Positions 1 to 7,545 of a stretch of 64,000 nt of DNA are shown here, piece after piece; positions within the stretch are counted from its first letter, which is position 1, and each line of letters opens with the position of its first letter. Source of the stretch: Planctomicrobium sp051466335. Its GTDB lineage: Bacteria > Planctomycetota > Planctomycetia > Planctomycetales > Planctomycetaceae. The stretch lies in the NCBI RefSeq assembly GCF_051466335.1, contig NZ_CP195793.1, positions 2,666,001-2,730,000 of the forward strand, read 5' to 3'. Below the pieces are notes generated by a model, which made no database searches, was not told the DNA's origin, and saw nothing but the letters and a program-made list of their open reading frames with translations. Both the position numbers and the translations under genes were made by a program.

Positions 1-1219
1 CTCCGACGAAATTGGCTTCGAACTGGCTGCAAGGAAGATAGATTCCGCGGTCAAGCATTCCGTGGAAGTACTTCGAAAACCGATGCGTGTCGTTCTTCGC
101 GGAAATCGTGTAGTTGATGACGGGTTCTGGGTTGAAGAACACTGTGAACATGCTGCCGACTCGCGGGATTTGCGTCGGAATCCCAGCAGCGTCGAAGATC
201 TCTTTCAGTCCCAAGCAGAGCGTCTCGGTGTACTTCTCAAGTTGAGGGTAAGGATTTGTTCTTTTCAGGACACTCAGCGTTGCTACCCCGCTTGCCATTG
301 CTAACGGGTTGCCGGACAGTGTGCCTGCCTGATAGACCGGTCCCAGCGGGGAGATCTGATTCATGATGTCCGCTCGCCCACCATAGGCGCCAACGGGCAG
401 TCCACCCCCGACAATCTTGCCGAGAGTCGTTAAGTCTGGAGTCACGCGGTACCGCTCTTGAGCTCCACCATAGGCGAGTCGGAAGCCAGTCATCACTTCG
501 TCGCAGATAAAGACACTGCCATATTCCGAACACAAATCACGGCAGGCTTCAAGAAATCCCGGTTGTGGAGCGACAACGCCCATGTTGCCGACGACAGGTT
601 CAAGTATTACGCAGGCGATACGATCTCCCAATTTGGAGAATGCTGTTTCGAGTGCTGGAATATCGTTGTATTCCAGTGCCAGAGTATCCTTCGTGCTGCC
701 TTTCGGAACTCCTGGGCTGGAGGGCATACCCAATGTGAGCGCCCCGCTCCCCGCCTGAACGAGGAGGCTGTCAGCGTGACCATGGTAGCAGCCGACAAAT
801 TTGATGATGACATCACGTCTGGTGTAACCACGAGCAAGTCGGATGGCACTCATGGTCGCTTCTGTCCCTGAGCTGACCATGCGGACTTTTTCGATCGACG
901 GCACAGCGTCGACAATCATCTCCGCAAGGGTCGACTCAATCTCAGTAGGAGCACCGAAGCTGGTGCCAGTCTCCAGAGCCGATTGAATCGCTGCAGTGAC
1001 TTCAGGGTGTCGATGACCGAGGATGTGTGGTCCCCAAGAGCCCACGTAGTCAATGTACTCGTTTCCATCCCGGTCGTAGAGATATTGTTTGTCTCCTCTG
1101 GCAATGAAGACTGGCGTTCCGCCAACTCCCCCAAACGCTCGTGCAGGACTGTTGACTCCACCCGGAATGACAGCCTGTGCCCGTGAGAATTCTTGTTCGC
1201 TTTGTGTATGAGAAAACAT
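1..1219 (-). CDS. hemL: Glutamate-1-semialdehyde 2,1-aminomutase (partial, C-terminus outside window)
   Basis: PLP-dependent enzyme that converts glutamate-1-semialdehyde to 5-aminolevulinate in the C5 route of tetrapyrrole synthesis; cytosolic. Translation from the ATG at 1219 begins MFSHTQSEQEFSRAQAVIPG followed by GVNSPARAFGG, the usual N-terminus of the family. The PLP-binding lysine is in LGKIVGGGLPVGA, at about residue 268, close to Lys265 of the E. coli enzyme. The first 406 residues are present; the family is about 430 long, so only some 25 C-terminal residues lie beyond the left edge. No other heme gene is nearby. Related class III aminotransferases share the fold, but the N-terminal and lysine motifs fit HemL well. 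Confidence 0.95.
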   Translation of the reverse strand, partial: MFSHTQSEQEFSRAQAVIPGGVNSPARAFGGVGGTPVFIARGDKQYLYDRDGNEYIDYVGSWGPHILGHRHPEVTAAIQSALETGTSFGAPTEIESTLAEMIVDAVPSIEKVRMVSSGTEATMSAIRLARGYTRRDVIIKFVGCYHGHADSLLVQAGSGALTLGMPSSPGVPKGSTKDTLALEYNDIPALETAFSKLGDRIACVILEPVVGNMGVVAPQPGFLEACRDLCSEYGSVFICDEVMTGFRLAYGGAQERYRVTPDLTTLGKIVGGGLPVGAYGGRADIMNQISPLGPVYQAGTLSGNPLAMASGVATLSVLKRTNPYPQLEKYTETLCLGLKEIFDAAGIPTQIPRVGSMFTVFFNPEPVINYTISAKNDTHRFSKYFHGMLDRGIYLPCSQFEANFVG

Positions 1220-1384
1220 GCGTCTCTTTTATTTCAATTTGCTGAGTTTCACCGCCATTGGGATATGTCCGAATGGCAGTGAAACTCAAATTCGAATACA
1301 GGAGAGTTTGACATCCCGGCGACGATAGAGACAGTCTCCACGCGATTTGCTGCTAACTATCCTCTGACAGTCCGGAAATCAGGG

Positions 1385-1975
1385 CTATTTCCGCTTTAAT
1401 ACCATGTCGATGCAGAATACCGCACCGAGTATCAGAATTCTGAGCGGATTGTCTGGCGGTACACTGTCGGAAATCTTCACGACGTAATTGTCAGCACCCG
1501 TGAAGAGTTCTTTGCCCATTCCGCTCCACTTCTTGGTGACCTCAGCGAGCACTTGTCCTTCATGTTTGAACTGAAAGTTCCAGCCAGTGAGTGACCCTTG
1601 GAGCTCGCAGAGCGGTTGACCGTCTGCGCCATTTACTGTGAAAGCGCCGCCGATTGTGAACAACTTCTGCTTGAACCCACCCATTACGTCTTCATCTTCA
1701 TCCAAGACGCTGACTTTCGAAAGGAACAGGTTGACCCCACGCGTCACTCTGAGAATTGGCTCTCCATCTGGAGTTGTGACGTGAATATCAAACGGCGTGA
1801 ATTGGCGCCAGTCTGAGAATCGGAGCAACTTGGTAATCGTTCCTAAATGTGGCTCGCGGCAGTGGATGATCACTTCACCAGTGCTCGGATCGTACACGTC
1901 GAAATTGCATGCCGACTTGAAAAATCCGACGTGCTCTTTAACGAGATAGAGGTTTCTGGAAAGAATGGGGTGCAT
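1385..1975 (-). CDS. Scramblase/LURP-one-related (LOR) family protein
   Basis: A 196-residue protein that resembles the phospholipid scramblase / LURP-one-related fold: a run of short beta-strand segments such as SACNFDVYDPSTGEVIIHCR and ILRVTRGVNLFLSKVSVLD, then a C-terminal hydrophobic helix (LRILILGAVFCIDMVLKRK). In the family the twelve-stranded barrel wraps this buried helix. The bacterial role is unknown and lipid scrambling should not be assumed. It is read from the ATG at 1975. It is monocistronic: hemL upstream of 1219 is on the same strand but 165 bases away, and the gene at 2268 is divergent. The family call comes from the pattern DVYD...GE...IL.V.RG and the terminal helix. Confidence 0.65.
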   Translation of the reverse strand: MHPILSRNLYLVKEHVGFFKSACNFDVYDPSTGEVIIHCREPHLGTITKLLRFSDWRQFTPFDIHVTTPDGEPILRVTRGVNLFLSKVSVLDEDEDVMGGFKQKLFTIGGAFTVNGADGQPLCELQGSLTGWNFQFKHEGQVLAEVTKKWSGMGKELFTGADNYVVKISDSVPPDNPLRILILGAVFCIDMVLKRK

Positions 1976-2267
1976 TCAATGTCTCTGGCTGAACTGAGGG
2001 CTTCTGTTCTGTCGCTCCGATCAATCTAATCGGCAATGTTGAGTTCAGCAAACCCTGATTTGACCATTCGAATTAAGCGGGTTGTAGTGAGGGACTCGAA
2101 TTTTCCAAAGTTGATGGATCGGTTTTGCCGAGCTTCGCTAGGGGCTCCATTGATTCACGCATTGCAATGCTGGCGTCGGTCTTTCGTTTGGTCGATGGGA
2201 CCTTTATAACGTTAATTGGAAGTTCCTGTTTCTTACGAAATGCCCTGAGCGACCTGGAGTTGCCTTC

Positions 2268-3080
2268 ATGAAGTGGTCATTGATCTGCAGCGTTCTGCTT
2301 GTCGGCATGGCGCAGGTTGCAAACGCCCAGGGGCTGATTGTTGCATTACCTGCTGACGGAACCTGGGTTCGCTACGAAGGGACTTACACTCAGGTCGTGA
2401 ACCAGACCAACTCTCCAAATGAGGCGGTCACCCTCGATTTTCGACGAATTACAACAATCAAATCCGTTGGAACTGAAGAGGCTGAGTACCTTGGGGAAAC
2501 TGTCCCCTGCCGTTGGCTCGAAATCAAATCAGAAACGGGAAAAGCGACTGAAGGGGTGATTGCCTCCGGTCCCGGTCAAACGCGGATTTACAAGATTCTG
2601 GTTCCGGAAGAAACTGTAACTGCGGAGACTTTCCGAAGTGTTGGTGATGAGCATCCCATCCACAACTCGTATCTGACTATCGTCAAGGGCTACCGCAAGA
2701 TCGATGATCAGGAGCCAACCGAAATTACTACTGAAGTGTTCGTGTTGTATCCGGTGATCTCACTGCTGCGAGCCTACGAAGATCACGAAGCAGATCCTGC
2801 GACTGAATCGGTCACTACCCCCGCAGGGACTTTCTCCAGCCAGAAATTCATCGGAAACCTGGTTCAGGAGAGCAATTCTGAGCGGTCTATCAACCGCGGG
2901 GAAGTTGTGCGTTCCGCTGAGATTCCATTCGGCCTCGTATCTTGGGACGTCAAACTAGAAGTCTTCGAAAAAGGAACGACTGAGGCACGCGATGATTTTC
3001 AAGAGCTGATGACGGTGGAAGAGAAGATGGAAGCCATCGAAATCGGGACCAACGCCCAATCAGAAATCGTTTCCAGCTGA
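2268..3080 (+). CDS. Exported protein of unknown function
   Basis: A 270-residue protein with a clear Sec signal peptide (MKWSLICSVLLVGMAQVANA, probable cleavage before Q21), so it should be periplasmic or on the cell surface. The mature part is acidic and beta-rich, with no catalytic motif I recognise. It contains a segment typical of planctomycete exported proteins (GTWVRYEGTYTQ followed later by TTPAGTFSSQKFIGN), in which a measured property must be preserved under conversion. No function is assigned. It is followed by a good intrinsic terminator at 3124-3157, so it is probably a single-gene transcript. Confidence 0.75.
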   Translation: MKWSLICSVLLVGMAQVANAQGLIVALPADGTWVRYEGTYTQVVNQTNSPNEAVTLDFRRITTIKSVGTEEAEYLGETVPCRWLEIKSETGKATEGVIASGPGQTRIYKILVPEETVTAETFRSVGDEHPIHNSYLTIVKGYRKIDDQEPTEITTEVFVLYPVISLLRAYEDHEADPATESVTTPAGTFSSQKFIGNLVQESNSERSINRGEVVRSAEIPFGLVSWDVKLEVFEKGTTEARDDFQELMTVEEKMEAIEIGTNAQSEIVSS

Positions 3081-3387
3081 TCTGACGCTGCTGAGTCAGA
3101 ACTGTTCATTCGATGAATCCTGAATGTGCGTCAGAATTTGACGCACATTTTTGTTTTGAGGCCGTGCTTTCGGGAGTGCTCTTGGATGGCGTAGGGGACG
3201 CTGCGTGGATGTCAGGGGTCGCTGAATCCATCGGATCTGTCTATAATTGTTGCTGGTGTGCAGTTGCATCAAACTGCCGTGATTCGCAGATGACCTGACA
3301 TTGAAGCGAGATTCGTCGAAATTCGGGCGAACTCAGGTGAATCACTTCGTGGGAATATCGAGAGACAGATGGCCAAGAGGACCTGAA
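3081..3387. other. Intergenic stretch, terminator only
   Basis: Apart from the terminator at 3124-3157 I see no gene or known RNA here. Short open frames exist but have no ribosome-binding site or recognisable sequence. Confidence 0.5.
3124..3157 (+). terminator. Rho-independent terminator after the exported protein
   Basis: Perfect 10-base arms (ATGTGCGTCA / TGACGCACAT) around a GAATT loop, followed by TTTTTGTTTT. It lies 44 bases after the stop codon at 3080. Confidence 0.85.
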
Positions 3388-3768
3388 ATGCGCGGACCTG
3401 GACTTCGAATCAGCAATGATGTCCGCAGGGATTGGCAGTGCCCGCAGTGCGGTCGGCGACGGCGACAACCAGCAACGGTCGTCTCTTTGCTTTGTGATTG
3501 TGTTCCAGCGCAAGTCCAGATGAAATTGGTCGAACCAGTGCGTCGCGTGAAAGCACCACGAGTGGAACTTCCAGCGTTCATTGAATGGGAAGCGCTTCTG
3601 GAGGGTGACGAAAAAGCTGAAGACGCCAATCCTAATCGCGGCCGAAGTGAAGCTAACGCGACAGCCTCTGAACCGAATGGCACTCTCGAGTCGACCGAAC
3701 TGAATGCTGCATCTCCGGACACGTCGGGAGATGCCACGCCCCCGGGAGGATTGGATGGCCACATTTGA
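3388..3768 (+). CDS. Small zinc-ribbon protein upstream of the vWA gene
   Basis: About 126 residues if read from the ATG at 3388, which has AGAGGA about 7 bases upstream; an in-frame start at 3301 would add 29 residues. The N-terminal part holds a putative zinc ribbon, WQCPQCGRRRRQPATVVSLL followed by CDC, so a Cys-x2-Cys ... Cys-x-Cys arrangement. The rest is charged and probably disordered (EGDEKAEDANPNRGRSEANA). The stop codon lies 14 bases inside the next gene, so the two are likely translationally coupled. No specific function is known; a partner role for the vWA protein is inferred only from the coupling. Confidence 0.65.
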   Translation: MRGPGLRISNDVRRDWQCPQCGRRRRQPATVVSLLCDCVPAQVQMKLVEPVRRVKAPRVELPAFIEWEALLEGDEKAEDANPNRGRSEANATASEPNGTLESTELNAASPDTSGDATPPGGLDGHI

Positions 3769-4897
3769 GTTTTCTCAATGGGATGGTTCGGACAACTTCA
3801 ACCCGCAATCAGCGGACGAATTGTTTGATCGATTCTCTGAATACCTGCTGGATTATGGCGAAGAGGTCCTTCCCGCGCTCGAACAATGGGATCGTGACCA
3901 CCCTGATGTGATTGAGATGCTCGTCAAACAGGGGCTTGTGGAAAAAGATCGCGATGGCAAATTCAGCGTGACCCCGAAAGGGCTGAAACGCGTCGAAAAT
4001 AAAGCGATGGAAGCTCTGTTTCATGTGCAGAACCGAGACAAATTGGGACGTCACGAAACAGAGTTTCGCGGAGCCGGCCAGACTGTTCTCGAGGACTCGA
4101 AACAGTATGAATTCGGCGATCCAGTCTCCAATCTGAATCTCCATGATACCTTGAAGAATGCACTGGTGCGTCAAGGTGGAGGAACTCCGGTCAACATCAC
4201 AGATGATGACCTCGTGATCTACGAGACGGAATATCAGACAAGCTGTGCGACAGTCGTTCTTCTGGATATGTCCGGCAGCATGACTCGTTTCGGGAAGTTT
4301 GCGAGTGCGAAGCGTGTGGCGATGGCGATGCAGGCTTTGGTTCGATCCCGCTATCAAAGCGACACGCTGCAGGTCGTGGGCTTCTATTCCTACGCTTCTT
4401 TGCTGAGTGAGCGTGACTTGCTGTACTCAGCGCCGAAGCCCGTTAGTCTGTTCGATCCGAACGTTCGACTGCGAATTTCGCTGGATCACCCCCCTGCTTT
4501 CGTTCCTCAACATTTCACGAATATTCATGCTGGACTGCAATTCGCCCGGAAGTTGTTGAGAAAGCAATCAGCTCAGAATCGACAGATAATCCTGATCACA
4601 GATGGTGAGCCGACAGCGCATGTCGAAGGGCGAGATCTGATGCTGATCTATCCTCCTGCGGAGAAAACGGCTCGCATCACGTTGACTGAAGCCAAACGCT
4701 GTGCGGATGAGGGAATTCAGATTTCCAGCTTCGCACTCATTGAAGATTATTTTTATCTGGGGCTCGTGAATTTTGTCGAGCAGCTGGCGATTGTGACCAA
4801 AGGGATCAGCGCCACCTGCAATGCTGAAGATATGGGCAATATGGTGGTTCAGAGTTTCATAAAAGGTCGTCGCAAGAAGACCCGGATGCAGCGCTGA
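3755..4897 (+). CDS. vWA-domain (CoxE-like) protein
   Basis: A 380-residue cytosolic protein (no signal peptide) with a C-terminal von Willebrand factor A domain. The metal-ion-dependent adhesion site is intact: D171-M-S-G-S-M-T (the DxSxS motif), with further MIDAS residues expected in the FYSYASLL and ITDGEPTAH segments. The N-terminal half is helical and charged. The start at 3755 is preferred over an upstream in-frame ATG at 3704 because GGGAGGA lies 4 bases before it. Proteins of this type often work with MoxR-like AAA+ ATPases in complex maturation, but none is encoded next to it. The preceding zinc-ribbon gene overlaps it by 14 bases. Confidence 0.85.
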   Translation: MATFEFSQWDGSDNFNPQSADELFDRFSEYLLDYGEEVLPALEQWDRDHPDVIEMLVKQGLVEKDRDGKFSVTPKGLKRVENKAMEALFHVQNRDKLGRHETEFRGAGQTVLEDSKQYEFGDPVSNLNLHDTLKNALVRQGGGTPVNITDDDLVIYETEYQTSCATVVLLDMSGSMTRFGKFASAKRVAMAMQALVRSRYQSDTLQVVGFYSYASLLSERDLLYSAPKPVSLFDPNVRLRISLDHPPAFVPQHFTNIHAGLQFARKLLRKQSAQNRQIILITDGEPTAHVEGRDLMLIYPPAEKTARITLTEAKRCADEGIQISSFALIEDYFYLGLVNFVEQLAIVTKGISATCNAEDMGNMVVQSFIKGRRKKTRMQR

Positions 4898-4957
4898 ATT
4901 CAGACCCTGCAATAGCATTCAGTTCCTTATTTATCACATTCGATCCCGCCATTTCAT

Positions 4958-5959
4958 ATGCCCGCAATCGTCGCTGACAATCTTTGTAAGAGTTATCGAG
5001 TCTATCAAAAGCGTGAAGGAGTCCTCGCTTCGTTGAAAGGACTTTTTCATCGTACTTACAAGACCGTCGACGCGGTAAAGAACGTCAGTTTCGAAATTGA
5101 ACCCGGGGAGATGGTTGCATTTCTCGGCCCAAATGGTGCAGGGAAAACCACGACTCTCAAACTCTTGTCAGGGCTGATCAACCCCACGAGTGGAACAGCT
5201 TCGGTGCTGGGGCACGTCCCGTGGCTGCGGGAGAACCCATTTCGACGTCGCTTCTCTTTGGTGATGGGGCAGAAGAACCAGCTCTGGTGGGATTTGCCTG
5301 CTCAAGAATCTTTTCAGCTTCACCGGGAGATCTATCGCATCCCTCAGGCTGAATTTGTTCGTCGACGTGATGAACTCGTCGAACTGCTGGAGGTTGGGAA
5401 ACTGGTGGGGCAACCAGTTCGCGAATTATCACTGGGAGAGCGAATGCGGATGGAGTTGATCGCTGCCCTGCTCCATAGCCCGGATGTTCTGCTTCTTGAT
5501 GAACCGACAATCGGCTTGGATGTCATTTCTCAACGCCGCGTTCAAGAGTTCCTGCGTTTTTATCAGGCAGAGCAGAAAATTACCGTCATTCTGACCAGCC
5601 ATTACATGAAAGACGTGGAGGCACTTTGTCGACGTGCGGTCATCATTAATCATGGTGAAATCAAACACGATGGACCGCTCGCGGACATCGTTGAACGATT
5701 CAGCCAGAACAAAGTCATCCATCTCCAGTTTGCAGGGGAAGAGACTCCAACTAATCTCGAGCGATTCGGGAATGTGCTGGAGTTCGTTGCCCCGCGTGCG
5801 AAAATCGAAGTGGAGCGAACCCGCGTCCCTGAAGTGCTCGGGGAGTTGTTGCGAGACTACCGTATTGAAGATGTTGGTGTTCAGGATCGGCCGCTGGAAG
5901 AAGTGATTGCTGAAATGTTCACTTCGACTGATTCCAGAAACGCCACTGCACCGCTCTAG
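4958..5959 (+). CDS. ABC transporter ATP-binding protein (ABC-2 type exporter ATPase)
   Basis: A 333-residue nucleotide-binding subunit. Walker A is GPNGAGKTT at about residues 57-65, the Q-loop is near Q105, the signature is LSLGE at 157-161, Walker B is VLLLDEP at 177-183 and the H-loop histidine is H215 (TSHYMKDVE). All catalytic motifs are intact. The extra C-terminal region of about 100 residues is typical of ABC-2 type ATPases, which pair with a separately encoded integral-membrane permease. No permease is encoded on either side: the next gene is convergent and unrelated. It starts at an ATG 60 bases after the vWA gene. The substrate cannot be told from sequence. Confidence 0.9.
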   Translation: MPAIVADNLCKSYRVYQKREGVLASLKGLFHRTYKTVDAVKNVSFEIEPGEMVAFLGPNGAGKTTTLKLLSGLINPTSGTASVLGHVPWLRENPFRRRFSLVMGQKNQLWWDLPAQESFQLHREIYRIPQAEFVRRRDELVELLEVGKLVGQPVRELSLGERMRMELIAALLHSPDVLLLDEPTIGLDVISQRRVQEFLRFYQAEQKITVILTSHYMKDVEALCRRAVIINHGEIKHDGPLADIVERFSQNKVIHLQFAGEETPTNLERFGNVLEFVAPRAKIEVERTRVPEVLGELLRDYRIEDVGVQDRPLEEVIAEMFTSTDSRNATAPL

Positions 5960-6111
5960 ACATTGCTGTCGGCGAGGAGGCAAATGCGAGAAGACTCTGT
6001 TTTTCTCCCCTGCCCCGTTCGTCCGCGAGACGGCTCATTGCGGCCGTTACCACACACCACTGAAACAGGGGCTAAAGTTCGCACCCAATCTTGCGAGCGT
6101 CGAATAAACGA

Positions 6112-7074
6112 CTACCGAGCTTCATGTCGCAGTTGATTGTTCGTTGCGAATTGGACTTCGGTCTGCGGATACGTCGCCGGAGACGGTGCCAGGAATGCAT
6201 GCAGACCAAAGTTGATCTCCGAGTGGTTGAAACTGAAACGATGGCTCAACGCCACCTCAGGGACCACTCTCGCGCTGCTTAGAAGGAGTTCGTTCCCCAT
6301 TTCACCTGTTACCAGTTTGACTAACGGGGTTGGCACCGGCAGGAAGGTTGGTCGATTCAGAGCCTTCCCGAGTGCTCGAGTAAATTCCTGATTGGTGACA
6401 GGATGAGGAGAGACTGCATTCACTGGCCCGGAAATGGAGTCGTCGTGAACAATGTGCGAAATTAATCGCACGTGATCGTCCAGCGAAATCCAGCTCCAGT
6501 ATTGCTCGCCACTTCCGATTGTCCCACCGAGTCCAAGCCGGAACGGAGTCAGCATGGCCTTAAGTGCTCCACCATCCTTGCTCAGCACCAAGCCGGTGCG
6601 AACATTTACAATTCGAGTGTGCCCAATTGCGGGGGCGCAAGCCCGCTCCCACTCTCGACAAACAGAGGCAAGAAATCCCTCGCCGGAAGGGCTCGCTTCA
6701 GTGAGTAATCGATCCCCAGAATCGCCGTAATACCCGACAGCACTTGCGACAATCATGGTATGGGGCGGATTTGGCATCTTGCGGACAGCCTCCGCGAGAA
6801 TCCCGGTCGAGTTCACCCGGCTCGCGTAGATTTCGTCTTTTTTACGACGACTCCAGCGGAGCGCTGTCAGCGGTTCACCCGCGAGGTGAATCAGGACGTC
6901 GCAGCCCTTCAATGTGGACAAACACAACGGATGACCTGCTGATTCCCAGCATCGCTCGTTCGGACCATTAGGCACATCCCTGACCAAGCGGGTCACAGCA
7001 TGCCCTGCGCGTTCAAGAATCGGAACGAGGTGCCGCCCGATCAGTCCTTTGGACCCTGTCATAAAGACGTTCAT
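6112..7074 (-). CDS. TIGR01777-type SDR epimerase (YfcH-like)
   Basis: A 320-residue extended short-chain dehydrogenase with an N-terminal nucleotide-binding Rossmann motif (MNVFMTGSKGLIGRHL, TGxxGxxG pattern) and family features such as LIHLAGEPLTALRWSRRKK, YYGDSGDRLLTE and NVRTGLVLSKDGGAL. The YYGD tyrosine corresponds to the usual SDR active-site region. The C-terminus carries the family segment PTFLPVPTPLVKLVTGEMGN. The substrate of this family is not established. The ATG at 7074 is chosen because AGGAAG lies 4 bases upstream; a longer frame to 7104 lacks such a site. It is convergent with the ABC gene. Confidence 0.88.
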   Translation of the reverse strand: MNVFMTGSKGLIGRHLVPILERAGHAVTRLVRDVPNGPNERCWESAGHPLCLSTLKGCDVLIHLAGEPLTALRWSRRKKDEIYASRVNSTGILAEAVRKMPNPPHTMIVASAVGYYGDSGDRLLTEASPSGEGFLASVCREWERACAPAIGHTRIVNVRTGLVLSKDGGALKAMLTPFRLGLGGTIGSGEQYWSWISLDDHVRLISHIVHDDSISGPVNAVSPHPVTNQEFTRALGKALNRPTFLPVPTPLVKLVTGEMGNELLLSSARVVPEVALSHRFSFNHSEINFGLHAFLAPSPATYPQTEVQFATNNQLRHEAR

Positions 7075-7545
7075 TTGTCTTCCTGGGAACACTCTCACGT
7101 GCACTCAAAACGGATAGTTACATCGTAGCCTTTCGCCCCATTTTTGACCCTGCCGGAATGCAAAGCCAGAGTAAATATCGAATTGGGGGAGGGAAAATTG
7201 AAAGTTGATGAAGAAGCTCTCAAGACCAATCAGCTCTTTTGGATGCAATGTGGCCTGATCGCTACGCATTGAATTCGCTCGACACCGCGAGACGGTGTCG
7301 TCCAACAGAAGCACACCGACACTCTTCGACGACGTGGATTCGTGAGGCGGTCAGGTCCGTTGAGTATTCAAGAAGTTGAGTATTCAAGAAGCTGCTTCGC
7401 AAGATAACGCGTGCCACCCTACTCGACGACGATTGGGCATCAGCGTCGAAGTTTCCCTCATGCGACTCTACGATTTCGCATCTGATCAACAGATTTTAAA
7501 GCGGTTCTGGATCTCGGTGCTCGCCGCTCAACGCAGCGTCAGAGA
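7075..7545. other. Intergenic stretch with a 16-bp tandem duplication
   Basis: No supported gene. The only structure I see is two adjacent copies of TTGAGTATTCAAGAAG at 7360-7375 and 7376-7391. Each copy contains the short palindrome TTGAATACTCAA-like half TTGAGTATTCAA. Confidence 0.5.
7360..7391. repeat. Tandem duplication of a 16-bp unit
   Basis: TTGAGTATTCAAGAAG is repeated twice without interruption. It probably arose by replication slippage; the unit is nearly palindromic (TTGAGTATTCAA). Confidence 0.8.

Noticed and set aside
5907..6107. 66-codon frame after the ABC gene
   Set aside because: No start site or homology; overlaps the end of the ABC gene.
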